A stretch of DNA of 12,276 nucleotides, taken from a bacterium (GTDB lineage Bacteria; Patescibacteriota; Patescibacteriia; UBA2591; JAGGZP01). A program made the translations under genes and the position numbers. A model generated the notes under the pieces. That model did no database searches and had not been told where the DNA came from. It saw nothing but the letters and a program-made list of their open reading frames with translations. The stretch covers positions 1 to 12,276 of the forward strand of contig JAGGZP010000003.1 of assembly GCA_021161965.1 (NCBI GenBank), written 5' to 3'. Shown one piece after another: positions 1 through 6,285 of this stretch. Each line of letters opens with the position of its first letter. Positions within the stretch are counted from its first letter, which is position 1.

Positions 1-33
1 TGTCTATTAAATCCGAAAGATTAAAATATTAAT

Positions 34-474
34 ATGAAAGTACAATCTTGGTTACTACTTGGTATTTTTACGTCACTTTTTTGGGGGGGCTATATTGTAA
101 TTAGTAAACTAGCTACTAGTCGTTTTGGTCTTGCACCAAAATACGTAACTTTATTTATGTTATTTGGTATCGGGATAGTATTTTTAGTTAATGTATTCTG
201 GGGAGGAAAATTCTTTCTACCATGTAGTCGGATTGGAATAACATTAGCTATTTTAGCCGGTGCTTTGTGGGCCGGAGGGATGGTTTTTGTTTCGAAAGCA
301 ATTAATGCCGGGGCTGATGTTTCTCGGTTAGTTTCAATTTATAATACTAATACATTGGTTGCTGTTTTATTGAGTATTATTTTTCTCCACGAGCTACCAA
401 CGCCTGATATACGAATAAGAGTAGTTATCGGAGCAATTTTAGTTGTTATTGGTGCTACTTTGGCAAGTTTTTAG
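34..474 (+). CDS. Half-size EamA/DMT-superfamily membrane transporter
   Basis: This is a 146-residue, very hydrophobic protein with about five membrane helices, at roughly residues 5-24, 37-56, 66-90, 97-118 and 126-146. The order and the Gly/Ala-rich helices match a single EamA domain of the drug/metabolite transporter superfamily. The motif LHELP before the last helix resembles the usual 'GE' turn before the final EamA helix. Most EamA permeases carry two such domains (about 300 residues), so this one would have to work as a dimer, like small multidrug exporters. The substrate cannot be told from sequence. The start is an ATG with no SD. The gene lies 24 nt upstream of the chosen transketolase start and may share its transcript. 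Only 33 bases precede it, so its promoter is not visible. Confidence 0.75.
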   Translation: MKVQSWLLLGIFTSLFWGGYIVISKLATSRFGLAPKYVTLFMLFGIGIVFLVNVFWGGKFFLPCSRIGITLAILAGALWAGGMVFVSKAINAGADVSRLVSIYNTNTLVAVLLSIIFLHELPTPDIRIRVVIGAILVVIGATLASF

Positions 475-498
475 ATTTTGTTATTAATCAATATTATT

Positions 499-1329
499 AT
501 GACAATTAAACAACTAGAAAAAATTGCCTGGCAGGCAAGATATGATTTGGTTAAAAGAGTCCCAGTTGGTTTAGGCTTACACTGGGGTGGATCAATGTCT
601 TTAATGGAAATTTTATCCGTTTTATATTTTAAATTTTTGAAAATTGATCCAAAAAATCCAAAAAAGAAAAACCGTGATAGACTTATTCTTTCTAAAGGGC
701 ATGGTTCACCAGCCCAATATGCAATGATGGCAGAGAGGGGTTTTTTCCCAAAATCATGGTTATCCCGGATAGACGAAAATGGTTGGAAATTACCAAAGCA
801 TGCTCATCGTTTAAAATTAGCCGGAATAGAAGCATCAACCGGTGCTTTAGCCCAAGGTTTGTCAATGGGAATTGGTATGGCTTTAGCAGCTAAATTAGAT
901 AAAGCTAAATGGCACACTTATGTTATTGGTAGCGATGGTGAATGTACTGAAGGACAATTTTGGGAGGCAGCTTTGAGTGCTAATAAATTTAGATTAGATA
1001 ATTTAACCTTAATTATTGATAACAATCGAATGACTTTAGATAATCATATTAAAATTGTAATGCCTTCTCTTAATATTTCAAAAATGTTTAAAGCAGCTGG
1101 TTGGCAAGTTTACGAATGTGATGGACACAATGTAAAACAATTAGTTGACAGAATCAGTAGGGCATTAAAAATAAAAAACAAACCTGTTGCGATAGTTGCA
1201 AATACAATAAAAGGAAAAGGAATTTCTTTTATGGAGGATAATCCTTCTTGGCATAGTGGAAAATTAACTAAAGAACAAAAAGAAAAAGCATTGAAAGAAA
1301 TTAGTAAAAGACTTAAAAAATATGAGTAA
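499..1329 (+). CDS. Transketolase, N-terminal (TPP-binding) subunit
   Basis: The 276-residue product is the N-terminal half of transketolase, which with the next gene moves two-carbon ketol units between sugar phosphates in the non-oxidative pentose phosphate pathway. Visible motifs are SKGHGS (about 66-70), the thiamine-diphosphate/metal motif GSDGE (144-148) ending in DNN (174-176), and KGKG then WHSG (238-254), equivalents of substrate/cofactor loop residues in full-length enzymes. A reading frame extends upstream to a TTG at 478, but that stretch (LLINII) is unlike the family. The ATG at 499 gives the usual start, so it was preferred; no SD helps the choice. The gene overlaps the C-terminal subunit by 8 bp, which suggests translational coupling and equal amounts of the two chains. 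Split transketolases are known in archaea and many bacteria, including Patescibacteria. Confidence 0.93.
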   Translation: MTIKQLEKIAWQARYDLVKRVPVGLGLHWGGSMSLMEILSVLYFKFLKIDPKNPKKKNRDRLILSKGHGSPAQYAMMAERGFFPKSWLSRIDENGWKLPKHAHRLKLAGIEASTGALAQGLSMGIGMALAAKLDKAKWHTYVIGSDGECTEGQFWEAALSANKFRLDNLTLIIDNNRMTLDNHIKIVMPSLNISKMFKAAGWQVYECDGHNVKQLVDRISRALKIKNKPVAIVANTIKGKGISFMEDNPSWHSGKLTKEQKEKALKEISKRLKKYE

Positions 1330-2287
1330 AGAATTTTTAACAACGCCTTTAGATAAAAGAAAAATTTTACCAGTTAAGCCTGCTTTTGCTGAAATATTAA
1401 TTAAATTAGCAAAGAAAAATAAAAATATTGTTGTTTTAGATGCCGATCTCCAACGTTGTTCCGGAACAGAGCCATTTATGAAGAAATTCCCAAATCGCCA
1501 TTTTCAAATGGGGATTTCTGAGCAAAATATGGTTTCTGTTGCAGCCGGTTTAGCATTAGCAGGAAAAATTCCTTTTGCCAATACATTTGCAAATTTTTTA
1601 ACCAAAAGAGCTTGTGATCAAGTAAGTGTTTCTGTTGCTTACAATCAAGCAAATGTTAAACTTTGTGGCGATTATGCCGGAATGAGTACAGCTAAAAATG
1701 GTGGTACTCATTGTTCAGTAGAAGATGTAGCAATTATAAGGGCAATGCCTCATATGGTGGTTATTGCACCAGCGGATACTATTGAATTACAGAAGGCAGT
1801 GGAAGCAGCAGTCAAATACAAAGGCCCAGTTTATATTAGAAAGGTTCGTGGTCCGATGCCGCAAATTTTTACAAAAAATTATCGTTTTAAAATTGGTCGC
1901 TCAGTAGAGTTGATGAAAGGTAATGATATTACTATAATTTCTTACGGTGCAATGACTTACTATGCTTTAATTGCTGGGGAAAAATTAAAAAAGAAAAAGA
2001 TTAAAGCCCGAGTGATAAATATGTCAACAATCAAACCAATTGATAAGAAGGCAATTCTAAAAGCAGCGAAAGAGACAAAAGCAATAATTACTATTGAAAA
2101 TCATAGTATTTATGGCGGAATTGGAGGAGCTGTTAGTGAAGTTGTAGGAGAAAATTATCCTTGCTTAGTAAAGAAGATTGGTATTCCTGATGAATTTGGT
2201 GAGACAGCGACATTTGAATGGCAGTTAAAATATTTTGATATAACTAGTGAAAGAATTATTCGAATAGCTCAAAAAATTTTAAAATAA
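1322..2287 (+). CDS. Transketolase, C-terminal subunit
   Basis: This 321-residue protein corresponds to the pyrimidine-binding (PYR) and C-terminal domains of transketolase. GISEQNM (64-70) carries the conserved glutamate (E67) that activates thiamine diphosphate. GDYAG (116-120) and GGTHCSVED (127-135) follow as in the family. Around SIYGGIGGAVSEV, near residues 262-274, is the C-terminal domain signature shared with DXS-like and E1 enzymes. It starts at an ATG inside the last codons of the N-terminal subunit gene and stops 2 bp before the PfkB gene, so the three are almost certainly one transcript. The length is normal for a split C-terminal half, and no key residue is missing. A DXS-type function is less likely because the N-terminal partner has the transketolase layout. 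Confidence 0.93.
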   Translation: MSKEFLTTPLDKRKILPVKPAFAEILIKLAKKNKNIVVLDADLQRCSGTEPFMKKFPNRHFQMGISEQNMVSVAAGLALAGKIPFANTFANFLTKRACDQVSVSVAYNQANVKLCGDYAGMSTAKNGGTHCSVEDVAIIRAMPHMVVIAPADTIELQKAVEAAVKYKGPVYIRKVRGPMPQIFTKNYRFKIGRSVELMKGNDITIISYGAMTYYALIAGEKLKKKKIKARVINMSTIKPIDKKAILKAAKETKAIITIENHSIYGGIGGAVSEVVGENYPCLVKKIGIPDEFGETATFEWQLKYFDITSERIIRIAQKILK

Positions 2288-2289
2288 AA

Positions 2290-3138
2290 ATGCCTCAAAA
2301 TGTAGAAAAAAAATTTGATTTGACTATTTTAGGAAGTCTTTGCGAAGATGAGATTATTTTGCCTAACAAAAAAATTAAAGCGCCAGGTGGCGCTGTTTTT
2401 TACTCATCTTTTCCGGCAAAAAAGTTAGGATATAAAGTTGCAATAATTACAAAATTGCCCAAAAAAAATTTTTCAGTTTTAAATAAATTTAAAAAATACG
2501 GTATAGATACTTTTGTTAAACCAGCAAAAAAATCTGTGATATTTAGAAATATTTATTTAGATAAAGATAATATAAACAAAAGAAGACAAGAAATTATTGG
2601 AAATCCCGAACCTTTCAAAATAAAAGATTTACCAGATATTGAAACAAGAATTTTACATATTGCCCCTTTAATTAAAGGAGAGGTTTCTTTGAAAATAATT
2701 AAGAAATTTTGGCGGAAAGTAATTTTATCTTTAGATGTTCAAGGTTTTGCCAAAATAAAAAAAGGTAAAAAAGTTATTATTTCTTCTTGGCCAACAAAAG
2801 AAAGAGTATTAAAGTATATTACAGTTTTAAAAACAGACGATGAAGAGATAAAAGTATTAACAGGAAAAAAAGATATTAAAGAATCTGCAGGTGAGTTGGT
2901 AAAATATGGACCAAGAGAAATTATGATTACATCTGGTAGTGGTGTTTATATTTGCACAAATAAAAAATTTTTTTATAATAAATTTAGCCCAAATACAATT
3001 CGTGGAAGAACAGGAAGAGGAGATACATGTATTGCTACTTATTTAGTTAAAAGGCTTTCTTTATCTCCTGAAAAAGCATTAAAGTACGCAGCAGAAATTA
3101 CTTCGAAGAAATTAGAAGTTGAGGGGCCATATAAATAA
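2290..3138 (+). CDS. PfkB-family carbohydrate/nucleoside kinase
   Basis: This 282-residue protein is a member of the ribokinase/PfkB family, which phosphorylates sugars or nucleosides with ATP. The N-terminal substrate motif is APGGAVFYSS (31-40), with the conserved GG at 33-34. LDVQGF lies at 148-153. The C-terminal signature GRTGRGDTCIATYL (239-252) keeps the GxGD anion hole and the catalytic aspartate (D245). The first variable position is Arg (GRGD) rather than the commoner Ala or Cys. The protein is slightly short for the family (about 300-330), and the lid region between 55 and 110 looks reduced. It follows the transketolase C subunit by 2 bp and precedes the metallo-beta-lactamase gene by 4 bp. 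The context suggests feeding a pentose or nucleoside into the transketolase step, but the substrate is unknown. No SD is visible. Confidence 0.85.
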   Translation: MPQNVEKKFDLTILGSLCEDEIILPNKKIKAPGGAVFYSSFPAKKLGYKVAIITKLPKKNFSVLNKFKKYGIDTFVKPAKKSVIFRNIYLDKDNINKRRQEIIGNPEPFKIKDLPDIETRILHIAPLIKGEVSLKIIKKFWRKVILSLDVQGFAKIKKGKKVIISSWPTKERVLKYITVLKTDDEEIKVLTGKKDIKESAGELVKYGPREIMITSGSGVYICTNKKFFYNKFSPNTIRGRTGRGDTCIATYLVKRLSLSPEKALKYAAEITSKKLEVEGPYK

Positions 3139-3142
3139 TTTT

Positions 3143-4126
3143 ATGGAAATAATTTTAACTGGCACTGGTGGTGCCGAACCACTCTATCTCTCACCGAAAG
3201 GAAAGAAATTTAGTAATTTTCGAAAAAATCCTGATGCTTTAGTAATAGTAAAAAGTGGTAATAAAAAATTTTTTATAAAGTTAGATTATAATGAACACTC
3301 AGATATCGGCTTATTAGAGTCTGGTTTTCAGCTTTCAGTTATTGATTTATTACTTATTTCTCACGCTCACGAAGATCATTTAAATTATCGCTTTTTTGCC
3401 TCAAAAATTGGGGATTGTGCACCGCATTTCGATTCTGATTTCATTAAAAAACCCGTTTCTGTTTGTGCACCAAAACCAGTTATTGAAACAATTGTAGAAT
3501 TACTTGAAAGAAAAAATTTTTATCCTACTAAAGAAAGTAGAAAGAAACGAATTAATATTGTGTTCAGGTCTATTCAATATCGTAAGGAGGTTTTATTTCT
3601 TAACGAGATAAAAAATGGAGATATTATTAAACCATTACCAAATTTAGAGATTAAATTCATTTCCGCACCTCATCCTTATCGTTGTGCCTATTCCGTTAAA
3701 GGAAAAGGAAGAAGGTCTATCGGAATAATTATTTCACAAAAAGATATTAAAAAATCATTTCTTTATCTGACAGATTTTGCCGATTTTAATCAAAAAGAAG
3801 AAAAGAAATTTGAAAAGAATATTTCTTCTTATAATCTTGATTTACTGATTCTGGGTATGCCCGTCCCATTTTCTGAAAATAAGACAACTGCAAAACATCA
3901 TATGATTTTATCGAGGGTTTTAAGCTTAATAAGGAAAATGAAAAATCATAAAACAATTAAACCTAAAGCAAAAGTAATACTTACTCATATAACTGATAGA
4001 TATTTATCTCCGGATTACAAAAAGAGAATTGAACAGACAACAAAAAAATACAGCGAGAAAATTATAATTCCGCCGCGCGATGGATTTAGGATACAATTAG
4101 AAAAAGAAATTATACTCAAAAGATAG
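3143..4126 (+). CDS. Metallo-beta-lactamase-fold hydrolase, PhnP/RNase Z-like
   Basis: The 327-residue product opens with ILTGTGGAEP, resembling the first strand and turn of PhnP and RNase Z-like enzymes. It carries the di-metal motif HAHEDH (74-79). Further plausible ligands are H177 (APHPY), D211 (YLTDFAD) and H282 (LTHITD); KHH at 251-253 may also lie near the site. PhnP relatives cleave cyclic phosphodiesters and RNase Z cleaves tRNA 3' ends. Which applies here is not decidable, and the C-terminal part is not one I recognise. An in-frame TTG at 3119 would overlap the kinase gene, but the ATG at 3143 falls directly before the first family-like strand, so it was chosen. No SD is present. 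It is the last gene of the metabolic cluster and is followed by a strong hairpin terminator. Confidence 0.8.
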   Translation: MEIILTGTGGAEPLYLSPKGKKFSNFRKNPDALVIVKSGNKKFFIKLDYNEHSDIGLLESGFQLSVIDLLLISHAHEDHLNYRFFASKIGDCAPHFDSDFIKKPVSVCAPKPVIETIVELLERKNFYPTKESRKKRINIVFRSIQYRKEVLFLNEIKNGDIIKPLPNLEIKFISAPHPYRCAYSVKGKGRRSIGIIISQKDIKKSFLYLTDFADFNQKEEKKFEKNISSYNLDLLILGMPVPFSENKTTAKHHMILSRVLSLIRKMKNHKTIKPKAKVILTHITDRYLSPDYKKRIEQTTKKYSEKIIIPPRDGFRIQLEKEIILKR

Positions 4127-4195
4127 CTTTAGCTATTAAAAATTTGTAAATAATTTCGGTTCCTTAAGGAGCTTAAATTCTTTTGCTTTATTTTA

Positions 4196-4222
4196 AAAGG
4201 AACAGATTCACTCTGTTCCTTT
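4196..4222. terminator. Strong bidirectional terminator hairpin
   Basis: A perfect 11-bp inverted repeat (AAAGGAACAGA / TCTGTTCCTTT) has a 5-nt loop. On the plus strand it is followed by ATTTTTATT, a typical U-rich tail. It lies between two convergent genes, the MBL-fold gene ending at 4126 and the zinc-ribbon gene ending at 4231. The tail is less U-rich on the minus strand, so it serves the plus-strand cluster best but probably both. A weaker potential stem (GGTTCC / GGAGCT) lies just upstream, at about 4158-4173. Confidence 0.85.
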
Positions 4223-4230
4223 ATTTTTAT

Positions 4231-4422
4231 TCAATTTTCCTCATATCGGATAACTTCTCCTATTCCAATTACCTTCCCTTTTGGTCCATCGCATTGATGG
4301 AGATATATTGTGGTAGAAATTTGATAACCGTTATTCTGTAATTCTTCTTCTGTAATTTCTCTGGCTACAAATTCTTTGCCACAATTTTTACATCTACAGA
4401 TTATTTTTATCTTTTTTTGCAT
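4231..4422 (-). CDS. Small zinc-ribbon-like protein of unknown function
   Basis: This 63-residue protein has C11-x2-C14 near the N-terminus (CRCKNCGKEF) and H42-x-C44 further on (LHQCDG), a layout able to bind one zinc ion. The rest is short beta-like segments ending IGIGEVIRYEEN. I do not recognise a named family. Nucleic-acid or protein binding is a guess from the zinc motif alone. The frame extends to a GTG at 4431, but that GTG is part of the SD itself. The ATG at 4422, 6-8 nt after an AAAGGAGGTG, is clearly the start. The gene stands alone with its own promoter and converges on the metabolic cluster. It is one of only two genes here with a strong SD. Confidence 0.75.
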   Translation of the reverse strand: MQKKIKIICRCKNCGKEFVAREITEEELQNNGYQISTTIYLHQCDGPKGKVIGIGEVIRYEEN

Positions 4423-4428
4423 TATCTG

Positions 4429-4438
4429 CACCTCCTTT
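4429..4438 (-). promoter_or_regulatory. Shine-Dalgarno site deciding the zinc-ribbon start
   Basis: On the minus strand the sequence AAAGGAGGTG lies 6 nt before the ATG at 4422. This nearly full anti-SD complement makes 4422 the start and rules out the GTG embedded in it. Confidence 0.85.
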
Positions 4439-4461
4439 TAGGTTTTTTGATTGCCCAGTAT

Positions 4462-4489
4462 ATAGTAGCACAAAGATTTATTTTGTCAA
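4462..4489 (-). promoter_or_regulatory. Sigma70-type promoter of the zinc-ribbon gene
   Basis: Reading the minus strand, a perfect -35 TTGACA (4489-4484) is followed after 16 bp by TACTAT (4467-4462, 4 of 6 matches to the -10). An alternative -10, TATATA, would need a 19-bp spacer. The predicted start of transcription, near 4455, leaves a leader of about 30 nt containing the SD. Confidence 0.65.
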
Positions 4490-4956
4490 GTACTTAACCT
4501 AGTCTTATTTTAAAGAGTTTGTTGTGGCCTAAGTTCTTCTTGTCTTTTTATTAATTAAAGCGTAAATATTAAAATAATATTAATAAGTTGTCTTCCAATT
4601 TGCGCGAATTAGGTGAGTATTAATTTTTAAAATTATTAGATTTAAAAATTCAGAAAATTAGTGTTTATCTTAATTATTGTTAGTGTTACTATTGATATTA
4701 ATTGAATAATATAAAAAAGAACTTGAGTAAGTAGAGAAGAAGACATATGAATTAATAGATTTTTTAGAGCACTTAAAAAATAGCCTTATTGTAAGCGTTG
4801 TGACAAGTTATTCAGGAAGGATGATATAAAAAGGACGATATAAAAGCAATTTTTGTTTATTATGAATGTTCCTGTTATGTGAAAACTATAGCAGTTGAGA
4901 GTTATTTTTTTGAGAACTACACAGAATATCGGGGAGCTATCTCTCGATTTTTATTT
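4490..4956. other. 467-bp AT-rich stretch with no convincing gene
   Basis: No open frame with a credible start and composition is seen on either strand. Plus-strand fragments exist, such as a 50-codon frame at 4825-4977 without a start codon. Just before it, in another frame, are about 30 codons ending in SGRMI. They could be remnants of a decayed gene, but I cannot match them to a family. A 13-nt direct repeat (GGAYGATATAAAA) occurs twice with a 14-nt period at 4819-4845. A bulged 8-bp stem at 4928-4948, followed by TTTTATTT, could end a plus-strand transcript. No known RNA motif was recognised. Confidence 0.5.
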
Positions 4957-4992
4957 ACCCCGCACCATGGCTGTTAAGCCGTGGTGCGGGGT
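4957..4992. terminator. Very GC-rich 16-bp hairpin at the 3' end of the minus-strand gene
   Basis: The arms at 4957-4972 and 4977-4992 pair over 16 bp with one T-G wobble and a 4-nt loop. The first 11 pairs (ACCCCGCACCA) are strikingly GC-rich for this genome. On the minus strand the stop codon of the 160-residue protein lies in the loop, and its last six codons form one arm. The minus-strand 3' flank (AAATAAAAATCG) is not U-rich, so intrinsic termination is uncertain. The hairpin may instead stabilise the 3' end or block readthrough from the plus strand, whose flank is TTACTAATTTT. Confidence 0.6.
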
Positions 4993-5456
4993 TTACTAAT
5001 TTTCCATTTGATATCTTTTTCATCACCAGCAAATTCTTTCCATTCACCATCTTCGGTAATTACATACCATTTCTTTTCTGTCGAACTCCAAACCATTGGT
5101 TGACCTTGAAAGAAAGGTTTTTTGACAACTTCTTTTGGCTTGAGGCGATCAAGTTCAAGCCATTTTTTAAATACTGTTTCAATTGCGTAATCTAAATGGC
5201 GCGATTTAGCCCATTGAGCAACAATATCAATTGCTTTTTTTGCTTTTTTAACTGAACCAGCCAATTCCAAAAGTTGCTTTGCCGGACGAGTAAATCGCGA
5301 ATAGATTATTTTTTTCTTTTTTGCATTATTTTTAATTTGATTTAGTGATAATCCCTTGGTATAAAAATAGTGATTAACAATCTGTTGAATCTTTGTCTCC
5401 TTTTCTTTTCTCTTTTTTATTTTTATTTTCTTTTTCTTTTTACGTTTCTTTTTCAT
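4974..5456 (-). CDS. Lysine-rich hypothetical protein
   Basis: This 160-residue protein belongs to no family I recognise. Residues 1-22 are almost entirely Lys/Arg, a disordered basic tail likely to bind nucleic acid (inference). Residues 50-108 look helical (YSRFTRPAKQLLELAG, then AIDIVAQWAKSR and AIETVFKKWLEL). Residues 115-153 are Trp-rich and beta-like (QPMVWSSTEKKWYVI, DGEWKEFAG). The start is the ATG at 5456, only 9 nt after a -10 box, so the mRNA is probably leaderless. The last codons and the stop fall inside a GC-rich hairpin. It is divergent from the next hypothetical gene, with 96 bp between start codons and both promoters inside that gap. That arrangement hints at linked expression. 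Confidence 0.7.
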   Translation of the reverse strand: MKKKRKKKKKIKIKKRKEKETKIQQIVNHYFYTKGLSLNQIKNNAKKKKIIYSRFTRPAKQLLELAGSVKKAKKAIDIVAQWAKSRHLDYAIETVFKKWLELDRLKPKEVVKKPFFQGQPMVWSSTEKKWYVITEDGEWKEFAGDEKDIKWKISKPRTTA

Positions 5457-5465
5457 ACAAGACTA

Positions 5466-5493
5466 ATTATAGCAGACTTTTAAAATAAAACAA
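5466..5493 (-). promoter_or_regulatory. Extended -10 promoter of the 160-residue gene (leaderless)
   Basis: On the minus strand TTGTTT (5493-5488), a 16-bp spacer ending in TGC, and a perfect TATAAT (5471-5466) form an extended -10 promoter. Only 9 nt separate the -10 from the ATG at 5456, so transcription should begin about 2-3 nt before the start codon. Confidence 0.7.
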
Positions 5494-5499
5494 TGGCAC

Positions 5500-5528
5500 T
5501 TGACAGACTTTTTGATATATAATATTAT
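5500..5528 (+). promoter_or_regulatory. Sigma70-type promoter of the 142-residue gene
   Basis: A perfect -35 TTGACA (5500-5505), a 17-bp spacer and TATTAT (5523-5528, 5 of 6) precede the SD and ATG of the gene at 5553. The -35 lies 6 bp from the -35 of the divergent promoter, so the two polymerase sites face away from each other back to back. Confidence 0.75.
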
Positions 5529-5540
5529 TAACATAGTTAA

Positions 5541-5549
5541 AAAGGAGGT
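5541..5549 (+). promoter_or_regulatory. Strong Shine-Dalgarno site
   Basis: AAAGGAGGT lies 3 nt before the ATG at 5553 (4 nt from GGAGG to ATG). It is one of only two such strong sites in the window and fixes the start of the 142-residue protein. Confidence 0.85.
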
Positions 5550-5552
5550 AAA

Positions 5553-5981
5553 ATGAGTAGATTAGGAGATATTAGAGCAAAGATTGTAAGATATTTTTTT
5601 CTTAAAAAAGAAGTTGAACATCTAAAAATAAAACTTGAGAAAATGAAGCAAAGTATTATTAAGGGTATGAAAAAGTTAAATTTGAAAAAGATAGAACCCT
5701 TCCCTGGTTTTGATTATTATGCCTTACTTTATCAGCGGACAGTTTTCCTTACAGATGAGAAAGTAAGAAAAATTAAAGAAATAATTCCTGATTCTAAAAT
5801 AATAAAAACTGTTTCAATGTATATTCTTGACAAAAAAGTGTTGGAAGAAATGGTAAAGTCCAAAAAAATTACTCCGGAACAAGCGGAGAAAGTTAAAAAG
5901 ATTGCTCAAAATGATATGTTAAAGGTAGAAAGAAAGGGAAAAAATAAAAAAAGAAAAAGTAATAAAAATAAGGGTGCCTAA
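5553..5981 (+). CDS. Lysine-rich hypothetical protein with N-terminal coiled coil
   Basis: This 142-residue protein is not securely recognised. Residues 15-45 form a probable coiled coil (KKEVEHLKIKLEKMKQSI). A short aromatic segment follows (PFPGFDYYALLY, 49-60). Next come DEKVRKIKEIIP (68-79) and ILDKKVLEEMVKSKKITPEQ (91-110), then a basic Lys/Arg/Asn tail from 127. The order coiled coil, 'IIP', then 'DKK...K' recalls the phage Gp157-like family, but this is a weak resemblance by eye only. It has the best promoter-plus-SD combination of any non-ribosomal gene here, suggesting high expression. It is divergent from the other basic hypothetical gene. The stop codon sits in the loop of its terminator. 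Confidence 0.75.
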   Translation: MSRLGDIRAKIVRYFFLKKEVEHLKIKLEKMKQSIIKGMKKLNLKKIEPFPGFDYYALLYQRTVFLTDEKVRKIKEIIPDSKIIKTVSMYILDKKVLEEMVKSKKITPEQAEKVKKIAQNDMLKVERKGKNKKRKSNKNKGA

Positions 5982-5993
5982 GCACCCTTTTGT
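5970..5993 (+). terminator. Terminator overlapping the 3' end of the 142-residue gene
   Basis: A perfect 8-bp stem AAGGGTGC / GCACCCTT (5970-5977 and 5982-5989) has the 4-nt loop CTAA and is followed by TTGTTTATC. The last codons (Lys-Gly-Ala) and the TAA stop (5979-5981) are inside the hairpin, so a terminating ribosome would sit on it. Confidence 0.8.
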
Positions 5994-6002
5994 TTATCCA
6001 CA
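5994..6002 (+). promoter_or_regulatory. DnaA-box-like element upstream of the tRNA-Met promoter
   Basis: TTATCCACA is identical to the classical DnaA-box consensus and ends 7 bp before the putative -35 at 6010. A near copy (TTTTCCACA) stands 8 bp before the -35 of the infA operon at 7346. The match is seen; a function as DnaA site or transcription-activating site is inference. Confidence 0.35.
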
Positions 6003-6009
6003 TTTTTTC

Positions 6010-6037
6010 TTTACTTTTAATTTAGTTATTTTATAAT
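6010..6037 (+). promoter_or_regulatory. Promoter of tRNA-Met
   Basis: TTTACT (6010-6015, 4 of 6) is followed after 16 bp by a perfect -10 TATAAT (6032-6037). Transcription would start near 6044, about 8 nt before the mature tRNA 5' end. Confidence 0.65.
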
Positions 6038-6051
6038 CTAGAAAAGGATAT

Positions 6052-6123
6052 GGCAGGGTAGCTCAGAGGTAGAGCAGTGCCTTCATAAGGCATGTGTCGT
6101 GGGTTCGATCCCCACCCCTGCTA
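6052..6123 (+). tRNA. tRNA-Met (CAU), elongator type or Ile-CAU
   Basis: A complete cloverleaf is seen. The acceptor stem is GGCAGGG / CCCTGCT with a G-T first pair. The D arm is GCTC...GAGC, the anticodon stem GTGCC / GGCAT with loop TTCATAA (anticodon CAT at 6084-6086), the variable loop GTGTC, and the T arm GTGGG-TTCGATC-CCCAC, with discriminator A at 6123. The initiator hallmarks (unpaired C1-A72 and three G-C pairs next to the anticodon loop) are absent, so this is elongator Met or a lysidine-modified Ile tRNA. CCA is not encoded: the 3' flank is TTTTG. Confidence 0.92.
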
Positions 6124-6285
6124 TTTTGTTTTGTATATCGTTCTTAATTGAAAAATATTAGACATAAAAAATAAATTTAATGTTTAATCAGATTTGATAA
6201 ATCTATTTGCCAGTTGGTGAATGGTATATTTTATGAATTAATAATTTAATCTCGATTGTTACACTTAATATTAACTAACCGAATA

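Noticed and set aside
478..480. TTG start for the transketolase N-terminal gene
   Set aside because: It adds a non-family stretch. The ATG at 499 gives the normal N-terminus.
3119..3121. TTG start for the MBL-fold gene
   Set aside because: It would overlap the kinase gene and add residues before the first conserved strand. The ATG at 3143 fits better.
4429..4431. GTG as the start of the zinc-ribbon gene
   Set aside because: It lies within the SD sequence itself; the ATG at 4422 has correct spacing.
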